Shown piece after piece: positions 35,507 to 44,476 of a DNA stretch of 64,000 nucleotides. This DNA is from Methylomicrobium lacus_A (GTDB taxonomy: Bacteria > Pseudomonadota > Gammaproteobacteria > Methylococcales > Methylomonadaceae). The notes below the pieces were generated by a model. It saw only the letters and a list, made by a program, of their open reading frames with translations, did no database searches and was not told the DNA's origin. Position numbers and translations under genes: made by a program. How positions within the stretch are numbered: position 1 is the stretch's first letter; each line of letters begins with the position of its first letter. The DNA is taken from positions 682,001-746,000 of the forward strand of contig NZ_CP169217.1 of the NCBI RefSeq assembly GCF_041897535.1. The letters run 5' to 3'.

Positions 35507-36922
35507 GTGATGAGCAATAACTATAGTCGCACGGCGCAGGCTGATGCGCTGGTGATCTTCGGCGTGACGGGCGACCTTGCCCACAAGATGATTTTTCCGG
35601 CGCTCTACGCGATGGCCAAGCGCGGTGTCCTCACCGTGCCGGTTGTAGGCGTCGCCTCCTCGAAATGGAGCCTCGCGCAAGTGCGCAAACAGGCGACGGA
35701 CAGTATCAAGCAAGCCGGCAAGATCGATGACCGGAGCGCCCTCGACCGCCTGCTTTCTCTGCTCCAGTATGTGGGCGGTGATTACAACGACCTAGACACG
35801 TTCAAAGCGCTCAAGCAGACGCTGGGCGATGCCCGGCTCCCGGCGCATTACCTCGCCATCCCACCCGCGCTGTTCGCGACGGTTATCGAAGGGCTCGGTG
35901 CGGCGGGCCTAGCCGATCAGGCGCGCGTTATCGTTGAAAAACCCTTCGGACGCGACCTGGCTTCGGCCCGAGAGCTCAACCGCATCGCGCTGTCGGCGTT
36001 TGCGGAAGACTCGATCTTCCGCATCGACCACTATCTCGGGAAGGAGGCGATCATGAATATCCTCTATTTCCGGTTCGCCAATTCATTCCTTGAGCCGATT
36101 TGGAGCCGTAACTACGTGGCCAGCGTGCAGATCACGCTGTGCGAGGATTTCGGTGTGAAAAGTCGCAGCGCATTTTACGAAAGTGTCGGTTGCCTGCGCG
36201 ACGTTATCCAGAATCATTTGTTCCAGATTGTCGCGTTGCTTGCCATGGAGCCCCCGGCTTATCAGGGCTTTGGGGCAGTCCACAGCGAGAAAGCCAAGGT
36301 GTTCCAGGCCATGCGTCCCCTGCATCCTGACGATGTGGTGCGTGGACAGTATTCAGGCTACCGGAAAGAGCCTGGCGTGGCAAAGGGTTCGGACGTCGAA
36401 ACCTTCTGCGCCCTTCGGCTTTTTATCGATTCGTGGCGCTGGGAAGGAGTGCCGTGGTATCTGCGTTCCGGCAAATGCCTGGCTGCAACAGCGGCCGAGG
36501 TTCTGGTGGAGTTAAAACCGCCACCGCAAAAGCTGTTCGACGATTCCGCTCCCGTGGCCGGGCGCGCCAATTACCTGCGTTTCCGGCTCTCTCCCAACTC
36601 CGCCGTCGCCATCGCCGCGCGCGTCAAGCGCGCAGGCAAGGAGTTCGTCGGCGACCAGCGTGAACTCTACCTGCTGGATGAACAGCCTGGACAGGAGACA
36701 CCCTACGAGCGACTTTTGGAAGACGCCATGGCTGGCGACGGAGCGCTCTTTACCCGCGAGGATGCGGTCGAGGCCGCCTGGGCTGTAGTCGATCCCATTC
36801 TTAATACCCACCACAAGGCTCACCGCTACAAGCCCGGCAGCTGGGGGCCGAAACAAGCTGATGCGCTCATTGCGGCAGACGGAAGCTGGCATAACCCAAT
36901 ATCGGTCACGGTGGCAAAATGA
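35507..36922 (+). CDS. zwf: Glucose-6-phosphate 1-dehydrogenase
   Basis: The protein is about 470 residues. The NADP-binding start is LVIFGVTGDLAHKMIFPALY, the active-site motif RIDHYLGKEAIMNI holds the substrate-binding residues, and VEKPFGRDLASA and the C-terminal domain (VPWYLRSGKCL) are intact. It oxidises glucose-6-phosphate and yields NADPH for the oxidative pentose phosphate or Entner-Doudoroff route. NADPH here may serve glutathione and peroxide defence. The start is GTG 35507 or ATG 35510; neither has a strong ribosome site. No pgl or gnd is adjacent. Confidence 0.95.
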   Translation: MMSNNYSRTAQADALVIFGVTGDLAHKMIFPALYAMAKRGVLTVPVVGVASSKWSLAQVRKQATDSIKQAGKIDDRSALDRLLSLLQYVGGDYNDLDTFKALKQTLGDARLPAHYLAIPPALFATVIEGLGAAGLADQARVIVEKPFGRDLASARELNRIALSAFAEDSIFRIDHYLGKEAIMNILYFRFANSFLEPIWSRNYVASVQITLCEDFGVKSRSAFYESVGCLRDVIQNHLFQIVALLAMEPPAYQGFGAVHSEKAKVFQAMRPLHPDDVVRGQYSGYRKEPGVAKGSDVETFCALRLFIDSWRWEGVPWYLRSGKCLAATAAEVLVELKPPPQKLFDDSAPVAGRANYLRFRLSPNSAVAIAARVKRAGKEFVGDQRELYLLDEQPGQETPYERLLEDAMAGDGALFTREDAVEAAWAVVDPILNTHHKAHRYKPGSWGPKQADALIAADGSWHNPISVTVAK

Positions 36923-37066
36923 CAGCGGCGAACGAGGTGGTGTTCCTGCTGGAATTGACAACACATATCCGGCTGCCGATCTGACGGTCGAGCGTATCAG
37001 CGACTTGATCAATTGTGACTTACCGGCCTTGAGATTTCGCCCGCGCGAGTCATTCCGAAAATGAGC

Positions 37067-38590
37067 TCACCATGTCAGCCAGCGCCACAGCAGCCATTGG
37101 AGTCTCGGCGTCAGACGCGTGCGGTTGTAGGCGTCCGCTGCCTTCTTGATCGCTTCAGCCTGGGTCGGATAAGCGTGGATGACATGGGCGAGGGTACGTA
37201 ATCCGATCCCCGCGACCATCGCCAGGGTGATCTCGTTGATCATATCGCCCGCATGACGGGCGACGATTGTTGCGCCGAGAATCCGGTCCGTCCGCTCCTT
37301 GATGTGGATCTTCACGAAGCCCACCTCCTCGTCGTCGGCGATCGCGCGATCCACGTCATGCATCGGGATGGTGAAAGTCTTCACCGGGATGTTCCGTTCG
37401 CGCGCCTGCCGCACATAAAGGCCGACATGAGCGATTGCCGGATCGGTGTAGGTGCACCACGGAATCGTCAGTGCACTCAGACGCTGACGACCGAGGAACA
37501 GCGCATTCTGAACCACGATGCGCGCCGACGCGTCGGCGGTATGGGTGAACTTGTGCTCCAGGCAGGCATCGCCGGCGGCATAGATGCGCCGGTTGCTGCT
37601 GCACAGGAAATCATCGACCCGAATGCCGGTGGTCGTATCGAAATCGACGCCTGCGGCCTCCAGATGCAGGCCATCGACATTCGGTAACCGGCCTGTGCCG
37701 ATGAGAATGGCATCGACCGCTACCGTGCTTTTGTAGTCGTCGCTGACCAGATCAACGAGCTTCCGCTCACCTTCCACGCGCACGTTGACAGCTCGGGTGT
37801 TCAGGCGCACCTCGATGCCGTCGCGCGCAAATGCGTCCGAGAGGAGCTGTGCGGCGTCGCGCTCTTCCCTGGGCAAAAACAGCGGCTTTTCCTGGGCAAT
37901 AATGGTCTGCGCTCCGAAGCGGCAGAACGCCTGCGCCAGTTCGCAGCCGAGCGGGCCGCCGCCGATGACCAGTAGGCGGCGCGGCAGCTCGGTCAGGTCG
38001 AAGATGTTCTCGTTGGTCAGATAGCCGGCCTCGACGAGGCCGGGAATACAGGACGTGTTCGGCCGTGCGCCCGTAGCGATAAGTGCCTTTTTGAAGCGCA
38101 GTTTCGCGCCATCCACGGTCAGCTTATCGGGTCCGGTGAAGCGCGCCTGGCCGAAGAAGACATCCACGCCGGCCGCGATCAGCCGGTGCACCGAATCGGA
38201 ACGGCTGATACGGGCGCGAATACCGCGCATGCGCTCCATTACGGCAGCAAAGTCAACGCGGATATCGCTCGGGACTTGCGCGCCATACTGCTCGGCATTG
38301 CGCATTTCGGCGTACAGCCGCGCCGTGCGGATGATTGCTTTCGACGGCACGCAGCCGACATTCAGACAGTCGCCTCCGAGCAGGTCGCGCTCGATCAGCG
38401 CGACCTTCGCGCCCAGTGCCGCTGCAGCGTGCGCCGCCACCAGTCCTGCGGTACCGGCACCGACGACCACCAGGCTGTACCGGTCTGCCGGCTGCGGATT
38501 GCGCCATTCGGCTGGATGCACGTTTTCCAGCCGCTCGCGATCGTGAGCGTCCGGTGGTGCTGTCGAGTAAGGAGCGTTGCGCTGCTGCAT
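37067..38590 (-). CDS. MerA-like pyridine nucleotide-disulfide oxidoreductase
   Basis: From the ATG at 38590 (AAGGAT upstream) the product is 507 residues. The FAD site is VVVGAGTAGLVAAHAAA, the redox disulfide GGDCLNVGCVPSKA is of the MerA/lipoamide dehydrogenase type, and the NAD(P) site is VIGGGPLGCELAQAF. The dimerisation domain ends HAYPTQAEAIKKAAD. It lacks the N-terminal HMA domain and the C-terminal Cys pair of true mercuric reductase, and no mer genes are near, so the substrate is unknown. It is 28 bases downstream of the glycosidase gene on the same strand. Confidence 0.88.
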   Translation of the reverse strand: MQQRNAPYSTAPPDAHDRERLENVHPAEWRNPQPADRYSLVVVGAGTAGLVAAHAAAALGAKVALIERDLLGGDCLNVGCVPSKAIIRTARLYAEMRNAEQYGAQVPSDIRVDFAAVMERMRGIRARISRSDSVHRLIAAGVDVFFGQARFTGPDKLTVDGAKLRFKKALIATGARPNTSCIPGLVEAGYLTNENIFDLTELPRRLLVIGGGPLGCELAQAFCRFGAQTIIAQEKPLFLPREERDAAQLLSDAFARDGIEVRLNTRAVNVRVEGERKLVDLVSDDYKSTVAVDAILIGTGRLPNVDGLHLEAAGVDFDTTTGIRVDDFLCSSNRRIYAAGDACLEHKFTHTADASARIVVQNALFLGRQRLSALTIPWCTYTDPAIAHVGLYVRQARERNIPVKTFTIPMHDVDRAIADDEEVGFVKIHIKERTDRILGATIVARHAGDMINEITLAMVAGIGLRTLAHVIHAYPTQAEAIKKAADAYNRTRLTPRLQWLLWRWLTW

Positions 38591-38618
38591 GGTTGTGATC
38601 CTTGAATAAAGGCAGCGG

Positions 38619-39905
38619 CTAAAGCCAGCCGCCTCGGAATCCGGCGCGCCGTAAACCGGCGCCGACATAGGAGCAGTCCCGCATCAGCCGCCAGATCAGT
38701 TGGGTGCGATGGTTTTCGATCATCATCACCACGATGCCCTGATCTAGTCCGAAATGGCCGGCCGAAACCCAGGCGCTACAACCGGCGCTGGCGAGAGTCG
38801 GATTGAAACTGCTGGTGTATTGCTGAGCGGTCAGCATCTCGGGATAGCGTTGCAGCATGTTGCCTGCGGCGCATAAGACGATCTCGGGCGCGAACGGCAG
38901 CGATGCCAGCGCCGCCCACCCGCTGAGAGTTCCGTCATCGGGCCCGTACGGCACGCCACGCGCGGCATAGCCGAACAAGCGGCGCCGCTCGGCCAGTTCG
39001 GGCAGCAGATTGCTCGGGCCATCACAGGCCGTCAGGCCCCAGCAGTTTTCGTCATAACCGGCGAAGCCGTGCGGGTTGCGCCGCGCATACTCGCGTTGAA
39101 CCTCAATGGCTCGTCGGCTGTTCTCGAAATAGTCGCAGCGCTTCTCGCGCATGAAGCGATCCCGAATGCCGCGAAAATCGATCCATGCGTGAGAGAACTG
39201 GTGCATGAACAGTGGTCCCGCATACAGATAATCGTAGCCGTATAGATGCTCCCATTGATAGGTTGCCGTCCAGGCCTCGTAGCTGTCGTCCTTGAGCGGA
39301 TGTGTCGGCGAACCCATCGCGAGGACGTAAAGGATGATAGACTCGTTGTAACCATCCCACCCGTAGTGCAGGAATCCGCATTCCGGCTTCCAGCCTTGCC
39401 TGATCGTTGCAGCTCCACCCTGCGACCATCGCCAGTCGACGCGAAAGTATAGCGTCTCGACGAGTTCGCGCAGTTCGGTTTCCTCAGGCGTATTGGCAGT
39501 GAAGTACATGCTGGCGGTCAGCGCGCCGGCAATCAGCAGCGCGGAGTCAATGGTCGACAGCTCCGAACGCCAGACGCGGACGCCGGTGTGCATGTCGAGA
39601 AAGTGGTAGTAGAAACCCTTGAAGCCGGTCGCCTCCGGGCTGCCGCTTTGGTCGCTGTCACGAAAGAAACGCAACACGGAAAGACTGCGTTTGGCCGCGT
39701 CGGCCCGCGCCATCCAGCCACGTTCCACCGCCACCGGATAGACCGACAGAGCGAATCCGACGGCGGCAATGCTGGCCGGCGAATTCCTGCGCGAGGTGTC
39801 GGCGATCAGTCCGTTGGCCGGATTTACGGCTTGCAGGAAGTAGCCGAACGCGGCACGCTGGAGCTGGTCGAGACTCTGTTCGTTCATCAAAGCGTCGCTG
39901 TTCAT
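38619..39905 (-). CDS. Glucoamylase-like/GH144-type glycoside hydrolase
   Basis: The protein has 428 residues from the ATG at 39905. The (alpha/alpha)-barrel pattern includes FGYFLQAVNPANGLIADTS near the start, GFKGFYYHFLDMHTG, then the aromatic SELSTIDSALLIAG, HYGWDGYNESIILY and SHAWIDFRGIRD. This is the PF10091 'glucoamylase' domain, whose characterised members include GH144 endo-beta-1,2-glucanases and the C-terminal part of cyclic glucan synthases. No signal peptide is visible, so it may act in the cytoplasm. The substrate is inferred only. Confidence 0.83.
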   Translation of the reverse strand: MNSDALMNEQSLDQLQRAAFGYFLQAVNPANGLIADTSRRNSPASIAAVGFALSVYPVAVERGWMARADAAKRSLSVLRFFRDSDQSGSPEATGFKGFYYHFLDMHTGVRVWRSELSTIDSALLIAGALTASMYFTANTPEETELRELVETLYFRVDWRWSQGGAATIRQGWKPECGFLHYGWDGYNESIILYVLAMGSPTHPLKDDSYEAWTATYQWEHLYGYDYLYAGPLFMHQFSHAWIDFRGIRDRFMREKRCDYFENSRRAIEVQREYARRNPHGFAGYDENCWGLTACDGPSNLLPELAERRRLFGYAARGVPYGPDDGTLSGWAALASLPFAPEIVLCAAGNMLQRYPEMLTAQQYTSSFNPTLASAGCSAWVSAGHFGLDQGIVVMMIENHRTQLIWRLMRDCSYVGAGLRRAGFRGGWL

Positions 39906-40039
39906 GCGGCGGAGCGACAAGCTGACGGTTCGCGTATGCGATCTGGTGTAACCGCCGTGACCGCGTGCGGGGAAAAGTCGACATCCAAGCGCACCTTATG
40001 CTCCAAGTTGTGCTTCATGAGTGCGTTTGGTTTCACGGT

Positions 40040-40657
40040 TTAATCTTCTTTAGGCATGATTTTCGTGATGGGCTGCGGCCGGGCGTGTTTGGCCGAATGC
40101 TGCGTTTGTGTATTCCCAAACTCCTCGGATGGATAGGTGATCGAACGGTCCCGGACGATGGCAAACGACGTGAGAGTATGAACCTGACGGTGAGTTGCGC
40201 TCATGATATCCTCGATGCGAATACCACGGACCAGCAAGGCATCTGCGATGAGTGAGCGATGACAGCGCCACGGCACCGCTTCAGCGCACATCAAGACGAT
40301 TCGGTATTGGTTCGCCAGGCGAATCAATTCTTCGAGACTCTGCGCAAACTCGGGTGTTTGCATGTAATCTGCAAATCCTCGAAAGGAGGCATTGCGCCAG
40401 CCCATGTTCAGCGAATCGACTTTCGCATGACGCAGTCCGCCGAGTCCAGGCATGTGAACATATTCCAAGCCGACTTTCTTTAGCGAACAGAGCAAGGTAG
40501 CCTTGTTGAATTGCGGATTGTGCCGGGAACACGGAATGGTGCGCACATCCACTACGCACGTTGCTCCGTGTGCCTTAAGCAGGCGGATGAAATCCTCTAA
40601 CGTGCGCGTCGAATGGCCTATCGTCATTACCAGCGGTAAAGGTTTTTCCTTTGGCAT
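40040..40657 (-). CDS. DUF488 family protein
   Basis: This 205-residue protein opens MTIGHSTRTLEDFIRLLKAH and has VVDVRTIPCSRHNPQFN, VHMPGLGGLR and the late IVLMCAEAVPWRCHRSLIA. These are the hallmark motifs of DUF488, whose biochemical role is unsettled; a cysteine and nearby basic residues suggest a nucleotide- or sulfur-linked function. The C-terminal extension of about 35 residues is not conserved. It stands 120 bases downstream of a flavoprotein gene on the same strand. Confidence 0.88.
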   Translation of the reverse strand: MPKEKPLPLVMTIGHSTRTLEDFIRLLKAHGATCVVDVRTIPCSRHNPQFNKATLLCSLKKVGLEYVHMPGLGGLRHAKVDSLNMGWRNASFRGFADYMQTPEFAQSLEELIRLANQYRIVLMCAEAVPWRCHRSLIADALLVRGIRIEDIMSATHRQVHTLTSFAIVRDRSITYPSEEFGNTQTQHSAKHARPQPITKIMPKED

Positions 40658-40777
40658 GCTTTATTCCTCGTACTCGGCAACTTTTTTATTCCCTGCGGCC
40701 TCTCAGACGGGGCAACACACAGACCGAGAGACTCGGTCGGAAAGGTGATATGGGCTCCAGCAAAAACGAATCCGGTC

Positions 40778-41983
40778 TCATGAGTGCGGTTTCGGATTTG
40801 AAGTTTTAGCCGGCAACCGATCTTTGAGATCCTTGAGCGTGAACGGACCAGGCTCGGCAATCAATTGGCGAGCGGCTTCCACCTGTTCCCATACATTCCA
40901 TAACAACACGCCTCGCACTCTACCGTCCTGTAAATAGTAGATGACGCCTTCCTCGTCGGGTCGCCTCCAGTCGGCAAAAGTCTCCAAACGTGCGTCCACT
41001 TCGCCTACTGCTTCGTATCCCAAATCGAACATGTCGGAGTAAAAGAATGGCAGGTGGTGATAGGGCTCAGACTTGCCTGCCATGTTCAGCCCGGCCAATC
41101 GTCCCATGGAATTGGCGTTGTCCTCGTGTTCGACCCGGATGCGCTTTCCCAACGCAGGGTTGTAGAATGCGGCAACGTCTCCCGCTGCATAGATGTCGGG
41201 ATGGCTGGTGCGCAAAAACTCGTCCACGACGATTCCGTTTTCCACTTCGAGTCCGATTGATTGGGCAAGCTCTACGTTCGGCGCGATGCCGACTCCTGCC
41301 ACCACGCCGTCGACTATAATTTCGCGATTAGTACGCGTTTTCAAAACTTGTTGGTTACCTCGCGTTTCCAAACCAACAATCTCTTCGCCGGCCAACACTT
41401 CAACGCCCTTTTGCTTGTAGAAATTGGACACAAAACGAGCGAGAGGACTCGGGAAGACGCGATCTCCAATATCTTTACCGGGGAAAATCATCACCACTTC
41501 TCTCCCGTTCAGAGCGAGCGCCGCTGCGATCTCCGAACCGATAAACCCGCCGCCGATCACGGCAAACCGCCGCCCCGTTTCGGTCAGAGCACGAAGACGC
41601 CGGTAGTCCGGCAGGGTCCGGAAGTAAATGATCTTGTCGTCGCCGAACGGAAGGCGTCGTGGCTTGCCGCCCGTAGCCAGTAAGAGTTTTTGATAGGTGA
41701 AAATATCCCCCTTGTCGTCCACGACACGTTTTTGAGTGGGAACAATTTCTTTGACGACACGGCCAAGGTGAGGCTTGGCCTCTTTGCTCTCCAGCTTGCG
41801 CCAGATGCTATCCAAGGGCTTGCCCTTCCAGAGCGCCTTTGACAGAGGTGGCCGATCGTACGGAGTGTCAAGCTCCGCGCTGATCAGCCCTATGCTGCCG
41901 GTTGGATCAACTTCGCGGATACCATCCACCGCAGCGGCTGCGGTCATCCCGCCGCCGATGATTAAATACTGGTAGTTCGCCAT
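40778..41983 (-). CDS. FAD-dependent NAD(P)H oxidoreductase (ferredoxin/rubredoxin reductase-like)
   Basis: The 401-residue protein has the FAD motif YLIIGGGMTAAAAVDGI, TPYDRPPLSKALW, the NAD motif FAVIGGGFIGSEIAAAL and the second FAD motif HPDIYAAGDVAAF. This layout is that of AIF-like and ferredoxin/rubredoxin reductases, with a C-terminal reductase domain (GVLLWNVWEQVEAARQLI). It would pass electrons from NAD(P)H to a small redox partner, which is not encoded nearby. Site F of the stress-island palindrome lies 69 bases before its start. Confidence 0.88.
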   Translation of the reverse strand: MANYQYLIIGGGMTAAAAVDGIREVDPTGSIGLISAELDTPYDRPPLSKALWKGKPLDSIWRKLESKEAKPHLGRVVKEIVPTQKRVVDDKGDIFTYQKLLLATGGKPRRLPFGDDKIIYFRTLPDYRRLRALTETGRRFAVIGGGFIGSEIAAALALNGREVVMIFPGKDIGDRVFPSPLARFVSNFYKQKGVEVLAGEEIVGLETRGNQQVLKTRTNREIIVDGVVAGVGIAPNVELAQSIGLEVENGIVVDEFLRTSHPDIYAAGDVAAFYNPALGKRIRVEHEDNANSMGRLAGLNMAGKSEPYHHLPFFYSDMFDLGYEAVGEVDARLETFADWRRPDEEGVIYYLQDGRVRGVLLWNVWEQVEAARQLIAEPGPFTLKDLKDRLPAKTSNPKPHS

Positions 41984-42052
41984 AGTTTGTGCCTCCTATC
42001 TTTCGCTTACTCTTTCCAGCGTTGTCAAAAACAAGACTAACTATAAAGTCGA

Positions 42053-42067
42053 CCGCAGTCGATGCGG
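42053..42067 (-). promoter_or_regulatory. Palindrome CCGCA-TCGAC-TGCGG (stress-island motif, site F)
   Basis: This is a perfect 5-bp dyad, read on the minus strand, 69 bases before the flavoprotein start at 41983. The flanking CACATAAGCT-ATGAATGATG on the plus strand is shared with site G, so these two copies are alike over about 45 bases. Confidence 0.55.
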
Positions 42068-42125
42068 TTCCGCACATAAGCTGATGAATGATGGTGACTC
42101 TTTCAACAGCCGGGTATGCGCGCCA

Positions 42126-42140
42126 ACGTACTGACTGCGG
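42126..42140 (+). promoter_or_regulatory. Palindrome-like ACGTA-CTGAC-TGCGG (stress-island motif, site C)
   Basis: It lies 125 bases before the second csp start, the same distance as site B from the first csp. It probably duplicated together with the gene; symmetry is partly lost. Confidence 0.5.
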
Positions 42141-42265
42141 CTAATTTAAACAATAAGATTTTCTAAGGTTTTGACGAAACCTCATTTCGTCCCGAAGCTG
42201 GGTTCCAGGTCGAAATGACGTGTACATCTTTGTCCGCGCTTGTTTTTTTAGCACAGGAGAATTCC

Positions 42266-42622
42266 ATGACCCAATCAACCCACACCCCCTCTGAACATGC
42301 CACGCAAGCCTGTATCGAGGCTTGTAGTCACTGCCATCAGGTCTGTCTGGCAACCGCGATGAACCACTGCCTGGAGGCCGGCGGCAAGCACGTTAAACCC
42401 AAACATTTCCGCCTGCTGATGAACTGCGCCGAGATTTGCCAGACGTCGGCCAATTTTCAGCTCAGCAGCTCCCAATTTTCGCATCATCTATGCGCGGTCT
42501 GCGCCGAAGTCTGCGAGGCATGCGCGGCGGATTGCGAAAAAATCGGCGACATGGAGGAATGCGTCGAGGCATGTAAGGAATGTGCCGAGAGTTGCCGGCA
42601 AATGGGAAGCGACAAGTACTAA
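42266..42622 (+). CDS. csp: Copper storage protein, Csp3-like (copy 2)
   Basis: This 118-residue protein differs from copy 1 at only a few residues (QST for QLA near the start, DKY for ALH at the end). All 16 cysteines are kept. The duplication includes about 80 bases of leader with the same AGGAGAATTCC ribosome site and about 30 bases after the stop. Having two almost identical genes may raise Csp dose; both also carry the same type of upstream palindrome. The next gene begins almost at once. Confidence 0.9.
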   Translation: MTQSTHTPSEHATQACIEACSHCHQVCLATAMNHCLEAGGKHVKPKHFRLLMNCAEICQTSANFQLSSSQFSHHLCAVCAEVCEACAADCEKIGDMEECVEACKECAESCRQMGSDKY

Positions 42623-42644
42623 GGGTGAACCGGGTTCTTTGGCT

Positions 42645-43994
42645 GTGTACCCAAGACCCTTGTTGTTCACCGTGGCAGCGATAGCGCTAACAGCATGTGG
42701 CGAGGTGGCGCAGTTGCCGGTTGCGGCCGGCGTCGGCCCTCACCCCCAACTGCCGCCGCCCAACCCCACGTTGATTCCCACGGTGAATATCGCACAGGCC
42801 GTGGGCTGGCCCGCGAATGGAAAACCGCTGGCGGCGCCAGGGATGGCCGTAAACGCCTTTGCTGGCGGACTCGATCACCCACGCTGGTTGACTGTGCTTC
42901 CCAACGGCGACGTATTAGTCGCCGAGACCAATGCGCCGTCTAGACCAAAGGACGCACAGGGCATCAGAGGCTGGTTTATGAAGCGGGTCATGAACAAGGC
43001 GGGCGCAGGCGTACCCAGCGCCAATCGCATCACATTGCTGCGCGATGCCGATGGTGACGGCGTGGCCGAAACACGGTCGGTGTTCATCGAGGGGCTAAGC
43101 TCGCCCTTTGGCATGGCTCTGATTGGCAACGACTTCTACGTGGCCAACTCCGATGCGGTGGTGAGATTTCCCTATACCGAGGGCGAAATCCGGATCGCTC
43201 AGCCAGGGACCAAGGTGCTGGATCTGCCGGCGGGCCCAATCAATCATCACTGGACCAAGAACCTCATAGCCCGCCGGGACGGTTCACGACTTTATGTGAC
43301 GGTGGGATCGAACAGTAATGCCGCCGAGAACGGCATCGACCAAGAGGTCGGCCGCGCCGCCATCTGGGAGGTGGATCCGAAGCGCGGAAGCTACCGCATC
43401 TATGCGTCCGGTCTGCGCAATCCCAACGGACTCGCCTGGGAGCCGGATGGCGGGGCACTCTGGACCGTGGTCAACGAACGCGATGAAATCGGCAGCGACC
43501 TGGTTCCGGACTACCTGACTTCGGTACCCGACGGCAGCTTCTTCGGCTGGCCTTACAGCTACTATGGCCAGCATCCGGACGAACGGGTGCAGCCTCAGCG
43601 GCCCGACCTGGTCGCCAAGGCCAGGGTTCCGGATTATGCAATCGGGCCACACACCGGTTCGCTCGGACTGGTTTTTTCCAAGAGCGGAGCATGGCCGGCG
43701 CCATTCGACAACGGAGTTTTCATTGGTCAGCACGGTTCATGGAACCGTAAGCCGCGCAGTGGCTACGGGGTCATCTTCGTACCTTTTAGAGCGGGCAAGC
43801 CCTTCGGCGATCCGATCGACGTGCTGACGGGCTTTGTTAGCGCCGATGGCGATGCGTTCGGGCGCCCCGTGGGCGTCGTGCTCGACAAGCATGCGGCGTT
43901 ACTGGTCGCCGATGATGTCGGCAATATCGTCTGGCGCGTGACAGCATCGACCATGAACCCCGATTCACATCGGGGGCAGCCAACAGAAAATTAA
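42645..43994 (+). CDS. PQQ-dependent sugar (L-sorbosone-type) dehydrogenase, lipoprotein
   Basis: About 450 residues from the GTG at 42645. A lipoprotein-like signal (LLFTVAAIALTACGE) precedes a six-bladed propeller: HPRWLTVLPNGDVLVAETN, RITLLRDADGDGVAE, LSSPFGMALIGNDFYVANSD, NHHWTKNLI, SGLRNPNGLAWEP, TVVNERDEIGSDLVPDYLT and HGSWNRKP. These are sorbosone dehydrogenase motifs. It would oxidise sugars or aldehydes in the periplasm with PQQ, which methylotrophs make for methanol dehydrogenase. Only 22 bases separate it from csp copy 2, and the start falls where the csp duplication ends, so the original 5' end may have been replaced. Confidence 0.87.
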   Translation: MYPRPLLFTVAAIALTACGEVAQLPVAAGVGPHPQLPPPNPTLIPTVNIAQAVGWPANGKPLAAPGMAVNAFAGGLDHPRWLTVLPNGDVLVAETNAPSRPKDAQGIRGWFMKRVMNKAGAGVPSANRITLLRDADGDGVAETRSVFIEGLSSPFGMALIGNDFYVANSDAVVRFPYTEGEIRIAQPGTKVLDLPAGPINHHWTKNLIARRDGSRLYVTVGSNSNAAENGIDQEVGRAAIWEVDPKRGSYRIYASGLRNPNGLAWEPDGGALWTVVNERDEIGSDLVPDYLTSVPDGSFFGWPYSYYGQHPDERVQPQRPDLVAKARVPDYAIGPHTGSLGLVFSKSGAWPAPFDNGVFIGQHGSWNRKPRSGYGVIFVPFRAGKPFGDPIDVLTGFVSADGDAFGRPVGVVLDKHAALLVADDVGNIVWRVTASTMNPDSHRGQPTEN

Positions 43995-44052
43995 GCGACG
44001 GACTTAGTTGCAGATATCGACTTTGCTGCAAGCATCCTAGCGGAGGTAGGAC

Positions 44053-44259
44053 ATGCCCTATAAAGACTTGAACGATTTGCCCGAACCAGTGCGGGAACAT
44101 TTACCGAAACACGCCCAGGAAATCTACCGTGCGGCTTATAACAGCGCTTGGGACGAATATGGGCAAGTCGAAGAGCGGGCGAGCCGGGTGGCATGGAGTG
44201 CGGTCAAAAGGAAATATGAAAAGGATGAGTCCAGCGGGCAATGGAAACCCAAGGATTAA
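44053..44259 (+). CDS. chaB: ChaB family protein
   Basis: The 68-residue protein opens MPYKDLNDLPEPVREHLPKH and continues AQEIYRAAYNSAWDEY with RVAWSAVKRKYEK, matching ChaB closely. ChaB was linked to the ChaA cation antiporter in E. coli, but its own role is unclear; in stress islands it occurs alone, as here. The ribosome site is GGAGG at 44041. Confidence 0.93.
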   Translation: MPYKDLNDLPEPVREHLPKHAQEIYRAAYNSAWDEYGQVEERASRVAWSAVKRKYEKDESSGQWKPKD

Positions 44260-44332
44260 GGAGCAAGACGAACAAAACTCAAGTTAGTCTTCAGACCCAA
44301 AGGTTCTCGCCAGTATCAATCTCTATGCGTTG

Positions 44333-44347
44333 CCGCACCGACTGCGT
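44333..44347 (+). promoter_or_regulatory. Palindrome-like CCGCA-CCGAC-TGCGT (stress-island motif, site D)
   Basis: It lies 129 bases before PRC-barrel copy 1. Four of five arm pairs are kept. Site E before copy 2 has the same core. Confidence 0.55.
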
Positions 44348-44476
44348 TCAGCTTCGCATGTTGTGTTGGCCTTTAGCGGCAGGAAACATCATCGCGCTCG
44401 GCCCGGGGGTTCTGGTGATCATGAAGATGACCGTAAGCCCCCTTTTTTCTTAATGTCATTTTGACAGGAGATTAAC

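Noticed and set aside
37067..38590. Mercuric reductase (merA)
   Set aside because: The active-site disulfide is alike, but the HMA domain and C-terminal Cys pair are absent and there are no merR, merT or merP genes.
40722..40738. Hairpin GACCGAG-AGA-CTCGGTC between two minus-strand genes
   Set aside because: It has no T-run on either side and no second copy, so it is not called as a terminator.
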